Of a stretch of DNA of 31,477 bases, positions 20,987-27,403 are shown piece by piece (positions within the stretch are counted from its first letter, which is position 1; each line of letters opens with the position of its first letter). Both the position numbers and the translations under genes were made by a program. Where the stretch lies: positions 1 through 31,477 of IMG/VR virus record IMGVR_UViG_3300033273_000114. One strand, written 5' to 3'. The DNA comes from a virus. The notes beneath the pieces were generated by a model. It was not told the origin of the DNA. It did no database searches and saw nothing but the letters and a program-made list of their open reading frames with translations.

Positions 20987-21974
20987 AAACTACATCTTTT
21001 ATCTTTTTAGCTACTGCCTCTACTACGTCTACGGTTACGGCATTACCGCACATCTTATACCTCTGAGTATCTGAAATTAAACCTTTTTCTCCGTATTTAG
21101 TCGAATTATCTGGAAACCCTTGTAATCTTTCGCATTCTATAGGAGTTAATCTTCTTATCTTTGAATCAATAACCGCTTGTTCACATCCAGTATCTAAAGT
21201 TTGAGCGATACCTTTACCTACTCTTCCTCTTCTAGTTTTAGAGTTAGGGTTAGAATAGTTTAGAGAATCTCCTTTTTTTATTATTTCAAATCCTTTTTTA
21301 GTATTTACCTTTATATAAGTATCGTCGTTACCCATTTTATAATATCTGCTGCTTATTTTTCGTGAATATGTATTTTGCTTACTTGTTGATTCCCTTGTTT
21401 TGTTCCCGATCTCTTTAGTAAAGTTTTTATTAATTTCTCCGATAGGAAATATTTCTCCTCTACTTTTTTCTCCAGTATATCCGACAAGGTAGACTCTCTC
21501 TCTATTTTGGGGTAGAAACCACTTTGTATTAAGCAATTGCCATTCGAGTCTATAACCCCCAACGTTGGTAAACGCTTGCAGGATTGCTGCAAAGTCTTGG
21601 CGATTGTTTGAGCTGAATGTTCCTTTAACATTTTCCCAGATAAAAAAATCTGGTCTGCATTCTTTGATAAGCCTAATCGCTTCAAGGATAAGACTTGATC
21701 TTTCTCCAGACATACCTTTCCTTCTTCCTGCAAGACTAAAATCCTGGCAAGGGCTTCCGAAGGTGATTCCATTGATTCTTGGTAATTCTGACCCTCGAAC
21801 ATCTGTAACTGATCCGACATACTTACTATCTTTAAAGTTATGTTTATATACTTGTATTGCGTATTTATCTATCTCTGAATTATAAGAGTTGACTTTAAAT
21901 CCGGCTCTCTCTAATCCAAGGTGAAAACCACCTATACCACTAAACAAATCAAGTAAATTAATCTGCACTCCCAT
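20979..21974 (-). CDS. DNA (cytosine-5-)methyltransferase
   Basis: Start placed at 21974 (MGVQINLLDLFSGIGG); the longer frame from 22049 would add 25 residues that lie inside the preceding gene. The 331-residue enzyme has all main motifs: I 'LDLFSGIGG' (8-16), IV 'GSPCQDFSLAGRRKG' with catalytic Cys76, VI 'ENVKG' (114-118), VIII 'QNRERVYLVGY' (156-166), a target-recognition region (about 170-265), IX 'RRLTPIECERLQGFP' (274-288) and X 'YKMCGNAVTVDVV' (306-318). It moves a methyl group from SAM to cytosine C5. No partner restriction enzyme is visible, so it probably protects phage DNA. It overlaps the TerS candidate by eight bases. Confidence 0.93.
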   Translation of the reverse strand: MGVQINLLDLFSGIGGFHLGLERAGFKVNSYNSEIDKYAIQVYKHNFKDSKYVGSVTDVRGSELPRINGITFGSPCQDFSLAGRRKGMSGERSSLILEAIRLIKECRPDFFIWENVKGTFSSNNRQDFAAILQAFTNVGGYRLEWQLLNTKWFLPQNRERVYLVGYTGEKSRGEIFPIGEINKNFTKEIGNKTRESTSKQNTYSRKISSRYYKMGNDDTYIKVNTKKGFEIIKKGDSLNYSNPNSKTRRGRVGKGIAQTLDTGCEQAVIDSKIRRLTPIECERLQGFPDNSTKYGEKGLISDTQRYKMCGNAVTVDVVEAVAKKIKDVVYG

Positions 21975-22227
21975 TATGTTTATTATATAAGAAGTTATAT
22001 ATGGACCATATTGCAAATGGCCATTCAGATTGGCTGTATAGTTTCTCACCTATCCTCTTCTCACCACCAAACTCAACCATCAGTTTAAACTTAACACCTA
22101 GCTTCTGCTTGTACTTAAGTTCTTTAAACTCCACTGGTACAGGATATATTTTATAACCCCTATCCATACACCACTTAGCGGCCTCTTGGTTTATTACAGC
22201 CTCCGGTATTCTATCTGACTTCTTCAA
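21958..22227 (-). CDS. Hypothetical protein (89 aa)
   Basis: An 89-residue protein starting MKKSDRIPEAVINQEAAKWCMDRGYKIYPVP... it has a short helix, strands ('KYKQKLGVKFKLMVEFGG') and a final Trp/Tyr-rich segment. I have a weak memory of similar proteins in flavobacterial phage replication regions but no function. It overlaps the DnaA-like gene before it by 17 bases and the methyltransferase after it by 17. Confidence 0.6.
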   Translation of the reverse strand: MKKSDRIPEAVINQEAAKWCMDRGYKIYPVPVEFKELKYKQKLGVKFKLMVEFGGEKRIGEKLYSQSEWPFAIWSIYNFLYNKHNGSAD

Positions 22228-22723
22228 TTTCTTTCTGTATCATATCATTAACAACACTCATAAGTCTTTTCTTACCTACATTAGTCGAACGACCAACATA
22301 ACTTGAGCTGTCGTAACTTTTAATCTCTTCAACCAAAAAATTATATCTAGATAATAATTCCTTGTACTTAGCCTTTATCCTTTTGTATTTGTCTTCAAAC
22401 ATCTGTTCAGAGGTAGCGAAAGGATAATTGTCTTCTATATCTTTACAGGCATCAATAACTAGTCTATCCAATTCACTATAGTAGGACATCAGTCTCCTGT
22501 CATAACTAAGCCAACCATCTAATCTATTGAGTGCGTTAATAACACAAGCGTGATCTCTACCTACAAATTTACCTATAGCATCTAAAGACAACCTAGTGTA
22601 CATTCTAGTGAATCTATAATAGAAAGCTCTAGCTTCAACATACTCTCTTTTACGACTCCTTGTTTTTAGTTTTAAGCTGAAGTATTCCTCAACAATTCTT
22701 TTAATCTCTGTTTCCTTATTCAT
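22211..22723 (-). CDS. DnaA domain IV-like DNA-binding protein
   Basis: A 170-residue protein. Residues 12-85 read like the C-terminal DNA-binding domain of DnaA: 'LKTRSRKREYVEAR' (19-32), 'RLSLDAIGKFVGRDHACVINALNR' (44-67), with the Gly-Arg-Asp-His signature that contacts the DnaA box. The AAA+ ATPase domain of DnaA is absent; instead a helical, Lys-rich C-terminal half (about 95-170) follows. It could mark the phage origin, compete with host DnaA, or act as a transcription factor. It sits among replication and packaging genes. Confidence 0.75.
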   Translation of the reverse strand: MNKETEIKRIVEEYFSLKLKTRSRKREYVEARAFYYRFTRMYTRLSLDAIGKFVGRDHACVINALNRLDGWLSYDRRLMSYYSELDRLVIDACKDIEDNYPFATSEQMFEDKYKRIKAKYKELLSRYNFLVEEIKSYDSSSYVGRSTNVGKKRLMSVVNDMIQKEIEEVR

Positions 22724-22733
22724 CAGTTGTTAT

Positions 22734-22985
22734 TTATAAATTATACTTGTTATCTAGTTCTAGGGCAATTAATTTTAATTCAGAATAGGTTTTGTAGTCC
22801 GCCTCATCTATAGCTTTCTTAATACCTGCACAAGCCTCATAGTTCTCTAACTTCTCCTGGAACTTTAATTCCAAGTCTAGTTCATAGACAGAGACTCCTT
22901 CAAGTAAACTTAATATGGTGAGATAATAATACAAACCTTCTTCTTCTTTGAACTTCTTAGAGGATTCCCCTAATGGTGTAGTCAT
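22734..22985 (-). CDS. Hypothetical protein with UVR-like helix (83 aa)
   Basis: An 83-residue helical acidic protein. 'FQEKLENYEACAGIKKAIDEAD' (about 43-64) resembles the short UVR-type coiled-coil helix found in UvrB/UvrC and many phage proteins. It overlaps the exonuclease gene before it by 29 bases and stops ten bases before the DnaA-like start. No other domain seen. Confidence 0.55.
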   Translation of the reverse strand: MTTPLGESSKKFKEEEGLYYYLTILSLLEGVSVYELDLELKFQEKLENYEACAGIKKAIDEADYKTYSELKLIALELDNKYNL

Positions 22986-23745
22986 TCAATTTACTTCTTT
23001 TATCTATAAAGTATTCCTTATAGGTATTAACACACTGCTTGACTTTATTACCGCCAAGCTCTCTAGTCTCATCACTGAGTTCAAATATTCCTATATCACC
23101 AGTGCCTTTCTCTATTACAACAAAAGTGAATTTAGTCACCCCGAAGAGCTCACAGTAAATCCACCCCTGCATATCATAGTGCCAAGTGTACTTAGCTGCT
23201 CTCTCCCAACCATCTAACTTAGCTGTTGTCTTAAGATCAACAAGATGACCATCCTTAAGGTAGTCAGCCTTACCTCTAAAGGGCAAACCAAATAGTTCAC
23301 CGATAGCAGGTGTTTCTGCTGTGCCACCGGTAAATAGTTCATTAGCGTGACTGTTGAACCTAATAGCATTACAAAGTTCATTAGCCTTGTTGAGTTCACT
23401 AGTGAGCATTGCCTCCCTACCACTTGCTTTAGCATAAGCCTGGGCTTCTGCAAACGTCTTTGTTTTTCTACTGCTCATATCACTAAAGACATATTTATTA
23501 TGTAGTTTTTCCTCTTCCAGTACAACGGTATGTATCAGCCTACCCTCTCTTAATGGAGCTGCATCTGAATTAACCTCTTTTGTTTTATTGAAGTATGTCT
23601 TCGGTGATTTGTATAAATCCTTAGCTGATGAAGACGATAAGGCATTCTGTCCTAGGTAGCCATAATAAAAGGAGTCATCATCCATCTTCTTAAGGATTTC
23701 ATCCACCTTCCATTCTTTACCGTCAAATAGTGTTATTGTTTCCAT
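22957..23745 (-). CDS. PD-(D/E)XK exonuclease (exodeoxyribonuclease VIII / RecE-like)
   Basis: A 262-residue protein with the RecE-like layout: 'LSSSSAKDLYKSP' (36-48), 'REGRLIHTVVLEEE' with His72, 'LPFRGKADYLKDGHLVDLKTT' with Asp161, Asp170 and Lys172 (the D...DxK core), and 'TWHYDMQGWIYCELFGV' with Gln193. This matches phage PDDEXK exonucleases that chew 5' strands to make single-stranded DNA. With the ERF-type annealing protein upstream (29516-28965) it forms a plausible recombination pair, although the genes are far apart. Confidence 0.8.
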   Translation of the reverse strand: METITLFDGKEWKVDEILKKMDDDSFYYGYLGQNALSSSSAKDLYKSPKTYFNKTKEVNSDAAPLREGRLIHTVVLEEEKLHNKYVFSDMSSRKTKTFAEAQAYAKASGREAMLTSELNKANELCNAIRFNSHANELFTGGTAETPAIGELFGLPFRGKADYLKDGHLVDLKTTAKLDGWERAAKYTWHYDMQGWIYCELFGVTKFTFVVIEKGTGDIGIFELSDETRELGGNKVKQCVNTYKEYFIDKRSKLNDYTIRGIL

Positions 23746-23789
23746 ACAACTAAGCTAACCTTTTTTTTAGATATACACAATTGTTATAA

Positions 23790-24275
23790 TTATAATTTCA
23801 TAAAAGCCATCCAAATAGTTATTCCATTCCTTCTGGTCTTATGTCCAAACAAAGGTTCAACTCCTGCCAACTCTATAATTTCTTTAGCTTTTATTCTAGA
23901 CTCAGCCCATTTAAATATAAGTATGCCCTTATCTTCTAAAACTCTAAAACATTCCTTAAAACCTTTTGATATCTCGTTTTTCCAATCCTCATCTAAACTG
24001 CCATACATCATACCCATTATTGAGTCTTCTTTACAATTGGTTATATGTGGAGAATCGAATACAACTAATTTAAATGAATTGTCTTCATAAGGTATATTTT
24101 TAAAGTCAGATATATAATCAGGGGAAACAGAAAATTTCTGACCCTGCCTACCAGGAAAAACATATTCGCCCTCTCTCTTGTCAAGGTATATAGCATTTGG
24201 ATGACTCTTGTCAAACCAAAATTGTTTACCCCCACAACAAACGTCCAATATGAATTTATCTTTAGGCTTTTCCAA
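23790..24275 (-). CDS. Class I SAM-dependent methyltransferase
   Basis: A 161-residue single-domain enzyme. 'FILDVCCGGKQFWFD' (8-22) is the SAM loop, Asp32 ends strand 2, 'LVVFDSPH' (70-77) stands at motif IV where adenine methyltransferases have (D/N)PPY, and 'GILIFKWAES' is strand 5. I recall phage relatives with DPPH here; the Ser in place of the first Pro is a small deviation. Target unknown; DNA or a small molecule is possible. It has a 44-base gap before the exonuclease gene. Confidence 0.7.
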   Translation of the reverse strand: MEKPKDKFILDVCCGGKQFWFDKSHPNAIYLDKREGEYVFPGRQGQKFSVSPDYISDFKNIPYEDNSFKLVVFDSPHITNCKEDSIMGMMYGSLDEDWKNEISKGFKECFRVLEDKGILIFKWAESRIKAKEIIELAGVEPLFGHKTRRNGITIWMAFMKL

Positions 24276-24282
24276 ATTATAA

Positions 24283-24531
24283 TTATTTACCGGTTAAATC
24301 TTTTTCATTCATATGAGCCTCTAGGATATATCCGTCTAAAGGACTGATAGCCGCTATAGCTCTATATATCTTTCTACTCATTAGCTTTACAGCTTTCTTC
24401 TCTGTCATTGTTGAATCTATCCCTAGATTAGTGTACATCCAAGCATCCTCTTTTAGGAGTTCATCAACTTTTCTTTTCACTGTCCAGGTCTTGTACCCCT
24501 GAATCTTTCTTATCTTCTCGTCGGTTATCAT
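24283..24531 (-). CDS. Hypothetical protein (82 aa)
   Basis: An 82-residue mixed-charge helical protein ('IQGYKTWTVKRKVDELLKEDAWMYTNLG'). Its start lies inside the end of the coiled-coil gene before it and its stop is seven bases before the methyltransferase start. No family or motif recognised. Confidence 0.5.
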   Translation of the reverse strand: MITDEKIRKIQGYKTWTVKRKVDELLKEDAWMYTNLGIDSTMTEKKAVKLMSRKIYRAIAAISPLDGYILEAHMNEKDLTGK

Positions 24532-24631
24532 TTTCTTTTTCTAATTTTTCTATTTTGTATAAGGCTACCGCCAATGCCTGTTGAAGAATTTTAATATCCT
24601 TCTGCATCATTATAAGACTAGCTTCTTTCAT
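24464..24631 (-). CDS. Small coiled-coil protein (55 aa)
   Basis: I choose the ATG at 24631 (MKEASLIMMQKDIKI), which overlaps the stop of the 48-residue gene before it, rather than the ATG at 24658. Residues 10-35 form a coiled coil ('ILQQALAVALYKIEKLEKEND'), the tail is Lys/Asp/Glu-rich. It overlaps the 82-residue gene by 68 bases, more than usual here, so one of the two could be shorter than drawn. Confidence 0.45.
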   Translation of the reverse strand: MKEASLIMMQKDIKILQQALAVALYKIEKLEKENDNRREDKKDSGVQDLDSEKKS

Positions 24632-24764
24632 CCTTGTATATTTGATTGCATACTGCAAACCTTTGGTCTACAGTTCTAAATTCTTTAATCATCTCCGGAT
24701 TAATCATACATCTCTGCACGAACTTCTGTTGAGTTTCCTCTGGTGTTGGTTTTGGTAGTGGCAT
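24618..24764 (-). CDS. Free-standing 'CMxNPEM...AVC' motif protein (48 aa)
   Basis: A 48-residue protein starting MPLPKPTPEETQQKFVQRCM, then 'NPEMIKEFRTVDQRFAVCNQIY'. This two-Cys module is usually seen as a terminal part of phage portal, protease or head proteins. Here it stands alone in the early region. Its function is not known to me. The start lies one base before the stop of the 32-residue gene. Confidence 0.6.
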   Translation of the reverse strand: MPLPKPTPEETQQKFVQRCMINPEMIKEFRTVDQRFAVCNQIYKDERS

Positions 24765-24765
24765 A

Positions 24766-24864
24766 TTATTTTCCGTTTATAAAATCTAATACTAACTTTA
24801 TTATTAATATCACTGAAGCAAATCCTGCTAAGTATACTATAAAGTTAATTATATCTAAAATCAT
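24766..24864 (-). CDS. Membrane microprotein (32 aa)
   Basis: ATG at 24864 overlaps the TGA of the preceding gene (ATGA). The 32-residue product is one hydrophobic helix ('INFIVYLAGFASVILIIKLV') with Asp/Lys ends. It is one of several tiny membrane proteins placed between enzyme genes. No family recognised. Confidence 0.5.
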   Translation of the reverse strand: MILDIINFIVYLAGFASVILIIKLVLDFINGK

Positions 24865-25121
24865 TTCTGAGATTTAATTTTCTCTATATATAATATTGCA
24901 TCCATAAGCTCCTCTTGTAAATGATTAAGGAATTTATAGAATCCATCAGGGGAGTCGTGCAAAGTAGTGCCATACTTGTCAATACCTTTCTTGCTCCTAT
25001 CCCTCATTACACTTATAACCTTTTCGACTATAAGGTCCTTTGTTTTGTGCTCGTAAGTGGAGTCCATAGTCCATCTGTCTCCGAACTGCATCTCCACCCA
25101 TTTCTTTAAACTATCACTCAT
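24861..25121 (-). CDS. Nucleotide pyrophosphohydrolase-like protein (86 aa)
   Basis: An 86-residue helical protein. 'RSKKGIDKYGTTL' (42-54) and 'HLQEELMDAILYIEKI' (67-82) resemble the all-alpha NTP pyrophosphatases of phages (dATP/dGTP diphosphohydrolase or MazG-like), where EExxD binds Mg2+. It would adjust nucleotide pools. It is shorter than full MazG and lacks the second ExxD helix that I could identify with certainty, so activity is not assured. Overlaps the next and previous genes by four bases each. Confidence 0.55.
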   Translation of the reverse strand: MSDSLKKWVEMQFGDRWTMDSTYEHKTKDLIVEKVISVMRDRSKKGIDKYGTTLHDSPDGFYKFLNHLQEELMDAILYIEKIKSQK

Positions 25122-25498
25122 AACACTTCAGCATCAATCACCTCAAGTAAGGCAATCTCTTTATCTATTAAATTATTATTTGCAAATTCAGTTGTAGCCT
25201 TTATCTTCTTAGTAAACCACTTAGGCTCAACATTATATAGATTCCATCTATAAACTCCTTCTGGAGTGTAATTAATATAGATAGGTATGTCTAGGTTATC
25301 CTTGCACTTAAGGACCATAGCATCATACTTCTTCTTCTCTATAAGTAATGCATCAAAGTGCTTAGTTCTGCACTTTAATTCTATTCTGTGAAATGTAATC
25401 GGACTGTAACAATCCCACCTACTCATTTGACTTTTAGCCTTGACCAGGTCAGGATAATGATCTTTTCTTAGATATTCGAAAAGTTGTTGTTCAATCAA
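25118..25498 (-). CDS. Possible PD-(D/E)XK nuclease-like protein (126 aa)
   Basis: A 126-residue protein. 'SRWDCYSPITFHRIELKCR' gives Asp29 and Glu40-Leu-Lys42, the spacing of a D...ExK nuclease core, and 'LLIEKKKYDAMV' follows as the next helix. The remaining strands ('DIPIYINYT', 'GVYRWNLYN') complete a small alpha/beta fold. A structure-specific nuclease or a recombination accessory is plausible. Overlaps the gene before it by eight bases. Confidence 0.5.
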   Translation of the reverse strand: MIEQQLFEYLRKDHYPDLVKAKSQMSRWDCYSPITFHRIELKCRTKHFDALLIEKKKYDAMVLKCKDNLDIPIYINYTPEGVYRWNLYNVEPKWFTKKIKATTEFANNNLIDKEIALLEVIDAEVL

Positions 25499-25928
25499 GA
25501 TATTGTTTATATAGTCTCTCTAGTTTCTTAATCCTGTTCAACACACAAGAACCACACCCACTGGGTTTGTCAGACGTATTAAACACCCTATTGTAAATAG
25601 TATACAGCTCTCTAACCTTCTCTGCGGTTATTGACTTAACCGCCCATAACTCGTCAGAGAAAACATCTGTTAGATAATCAAACTCTTGTTCTGTAAAGCA
25701 ATTAGGTTTATTGTAAGGGAATAGGTAATTGAGTTTCTCCTTGCGTTTATCGCACCCACAGTCTTCACCGGCCACAAACTCAACAGCCTTCTTAATACCC
25801 GTAGCCTTTGTCAGCTTTTCAATACTATCACCTAATCCGGAGGAATCGCTTTCATATCTAGCAACCCATTCTTTGTAACGTTTAGTTCTTTTGTCTTTTG
25901 GTTTTGGGGGGATTTGATCTTCACTCAT
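25491..25928 (-). CDS. Conserved phage protein with Cys pairs (145 aa)
   Basis: A 145-residue protein: basic Pro/Lys-rich lead (1-25), 'IEKLTKATGIKKAVEFVAGEDCGCDKRKEKLN' around 36-67 (Cys57/Cys59), 'PNCFTEQEF' (Cys77) and 'SGCGSCVLNRIKKLE' (Cys125/Cys128). I recall this arrangement in many Bacteroidota phages with no function assigned; the cysteines are placed for a zinc site. Its ATG overlaps the stop of the 39-residue gene (ATGA). Confidence 0.65.
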   Translation of the reverse strand: MSEDQIPPKPKDKRTKRYKEWVARYESDSSGLGDSIEKLTKATGIKKAVEFVAGEDCGCDKRKEKLNYLFPYNKPNCFTEQEFDYLTDVFSDELWAVKSITAEKVRELYTIYNRVFNTSDKPSGCGSCVLNRIKKLERLYKQYLD

Positions 25929-26044
25929 ATCTTATTGTTTAAAAAATACATATACATATTAACTATCTCTCTGGAGGATTTACCCTCCAAGTCTTCATAC
26001 ATTACATTAAACCAATCTATGAAGTCTAGCAATTCATCTTCCAT
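25925..26044 (-). CDS. Small acidic protein after the sigma-like gene (39 aa)
   Basis: ATG at 26044 shares a base with the TAA of the sigma-like gene (TAATG) and the TGA overlaps the next ATG (ATGA). The 39-residue product (MEDELLDFIDWFNVMYEDLE...) is an acidic amphipathic helix. Its coupling directly to the sigma-like gene makes a modulator of that protein conceivable; nothing proves it. Confidence 0.55.
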   Translation of the reverse strand: MEDELLDFIDWFNVMYEDLEGKSSREIVNMYMYFLNNKI

Positions 26045-26616
26045 TATTTCGGATCTATTAGATTAAAATCTCCATTTAGATAGTCTTCGAAGTCTTCACC
26101 AAACTTACTCTTAAGTATCTCCTTGTAATTCTTACAACTATTAAAAATGGATGTCACGGATATCTTAGTTTCCTTCGCAAGTTTACGCATACTCATATCC
26201 GTCTTATAGTACAGCTTAAATAGCTTTTTATCATACCAGTGATCCCAAGACTCCACCTCTTCATTTATCTTCCTTAAAATAGAAGCCTCGGCCATCTCCT
26301 TCTCATAATTCACCTCCTCGTAGATGATATTATCACTAGTATTAAAAACATATTCGCTATCGTAATTGTCTATTCTGTAGACAACATACTTCGACTTAGC
26401 TTTAGAATAGTCACTCCAGAGATTCTTTATTGTTATGTAAACATAAAACTTATTAATCTCTGTTTCATTATACATTATCTTCTCAGGGTTATCCACATAT
26501 TTGTTTAGCCTAAGATAAGTCTCGTGAACAAAGTCCTCGACTATATCTTCAGGTATGCCAATAGACAGACCCATAGCTATCCAAACATTATGGTTTTTAC
26601 TGAGAATCTCTAACAT
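26044..26616 (-). CDS. Sigma-70-family-like transcription factor
   Basis: A 190-residue protein with a two-domain sigma layout. Residues 22-75 ('PEDIVEDFVHETYLRLNKY', 'FYVYITIKNLWSDYSKAKSK') resemble sigma region 2, which contacts RNA polymerase and the -10/-7 element. Residues 128-170 ('YDKKLFKLYYKTDMSMRKLAKETKISVTSIFNSCKNYKEILK') resemble the helix-turn-helix of region 4. A 50-residue acidic linker joins them. It could direct host polymerase to late promoters, including the one before the structural genes. Start overlaps the gene before it by 20 bases. Confidence 0.7.
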   Translation of the reverse strand: MLEILSKNHNVWIAMGLSIGIPEDIVEDFVHETYLRLNKYVDNPEKIMYNETEINKFYVYITIKNLWSDYSKAKSKYVVYRIDNYDSEYVFNTSDNIIYEEVNYEKEMAEASILRKINEEVESWDHWYDKKLFKLYYKTDMSMRKLAKETKISVTSIFNSCKNYKEILKSKFGEDFEDYLNGDFNLIDPK

Positions 26617-26764
26617 TTAATGGTATGTGTATAAAAACTATCCCTAGACTAATTCTAAGTAGATCAAAGACTAAATCACCCTCCTCGAAAGAAGAGTGAT
26701 GTATGTCCTCTAAATAATCAATTCCTAAAAGGAATCCTTTAATAAATTCAAGTTGTATATTCAT
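26597..26764 (-). CDS. Small hypothetical protein before the sigma-like gene (55 aa)
   Basis: ATG at 26764 overlaps the TGA of the membrane microprotein (ATGA); the stop lies 20 bases inside the sigma-like gene. The product (MNIQLEFIKGFLLGIDYLED...) has two moderately hydrophobic stretches and an acidic centre with His-His. No family recognised. Confidence 0.5.
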   Translation of the reverse strand: MNIQLEFIKGFLLGIDYLEDIHHSSFEEGDLVFDLLRISLGIVFIHIPLNVRDSQ

Positions 26765-26883
26765 ATTGCATATTTAAGTTTCTTTATGACTACCATCATT
26801 ATGTACACCCAAAGCATACTAGTCATCATAAAGGCGGTCAATAATAGACCATAAGTAAAAGTCTTCTTAATCAATTTTCTCAT
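26761..26883 (-). CDS. Membrane microprotein (40 aa)
   Basis: ATG at 26883 shares a base with the stop of the nuclease gene (TGATG) and its own TGA overlaps the next ATG. The 40-residue protein has a basic start (MRKLIKKTF) and one Met-rich membrane segment ('YGLLLTAFMMTSMLWVYIMM'), predicted N-in by the positive-inside rule. No family recognised. Confidence 0.55.
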   Translation of the reverse strand: MRKLIKKTFTYGLLLTAFMMTSMLWVYIMMVVIKKLKYAI

Positions 26884-27332
26884 CACTTAGATTCTTGGTT
26901 CTCTAATATTAATTCTACAACTCTATCACATTCCTTTTGGTTCTGTGGCTTATATAGAGTGTACGCAGGAAACTGTTCAGCAATTAATCTTTTGAACAAC
27001 TTCCATCTCATAGGGAATGACTCATTAGCTCTACCCTTGGTCTCAATTATAAAATCCTCACCGATAAAGTCCGGTGTATACTTAATTGGTAATATCTTCT
27101 TAGAACCCCTATTACGAAACTCACCCTTGTTATTGGCTTGTCTCTCGTAAGATTCATTAGGGAAATCAAACTTGTCTATAAGGATGAATGTCTCTCCCTC
27201 ATATTCAGCTTTGATTTTATTTTTCTTTAATACCATATACATATATCTCTCTAATCCTGAAGCAAACCTGATTCCGTCATATGTTATCTTCTTTGCTTGT
27301 ACAGGACCTTTCTTCCTGGATTTTCTCCTCAT
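26883..27332 (-). CDS. PD-(D/E)XK endonuclease, Holliday-junction-resolvase-like (DUF1064 type)
   Basis: A 149-residue protein: basic lead, 'YDGIRFASGLERYMY' (18-32, with the Ser-Gly-Leu-Glu helix), 'YTPDFIGEDFIIETKGR' (85-101, Asp88, Glu97, Lys99), and a C-terminal helix 'RWKLFKRLIAEQFP'. This is the usual layout of the DUF1064 phage nucleases related to junction resolvases. It may trim branched replication intermediates before packaging. It is flanked by membrane microprotein genes on both sides. Confidence 0.75.
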   Translation of the reverse strand: MRRKSRKKGPVQAKKITYDGIRFASGLERYMYMVLKKNKIKAEYEGETFILIDKFDFPNESYERQANNKGEFRNRGSKKILPIKYTPDFIGEDFIIETKGRANESFPMRWKLFKRLIAEQFPAYTLYKPQNQKECDRVVELILENQESK

Positions 27333-27403
27333 TCGTCAATTCTCTGAATTAGTGCAAATAATAGCACTATTAAGATAACGAAAAACGCAACATATAATAT
27401 CAT
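27329..27403 (-). CDS. Very small membrane microprotein (24 aa)
   Basis: Only 24 codons, but both ends overlap neighbours by ATGA (27400-27403 and 27329-27332), an arrangement unlikely by chance. The product is a single hydrophobic helix ('MILYVAFFVILIVLLFALIQ') with a charged end (RIDE). Confidence 0.5.
   Translation of the reverse strand: MILYVAFFVILIVLLFALIQRIDE

Noticed and set aside
21353-21820. A 155-codon open frame on the minus strand, out of frame with the C5 methyltransferase, with a protein-like look
   Set aside because: It lies wholly inside the methyltransferase, whose motifs I, IV, VI, VIII, IX and X are all intact in the other frame. The frame stays open because it reads conserved motif DNA offset by one base.
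26489-26497. A perfect DnaA box (TTATCCACA)
   Set aside because: It is a single copy inside the sigma-like gene, is explained by its codons, and one 9-mer in 31 kb of AT-rich DNA is not significant.
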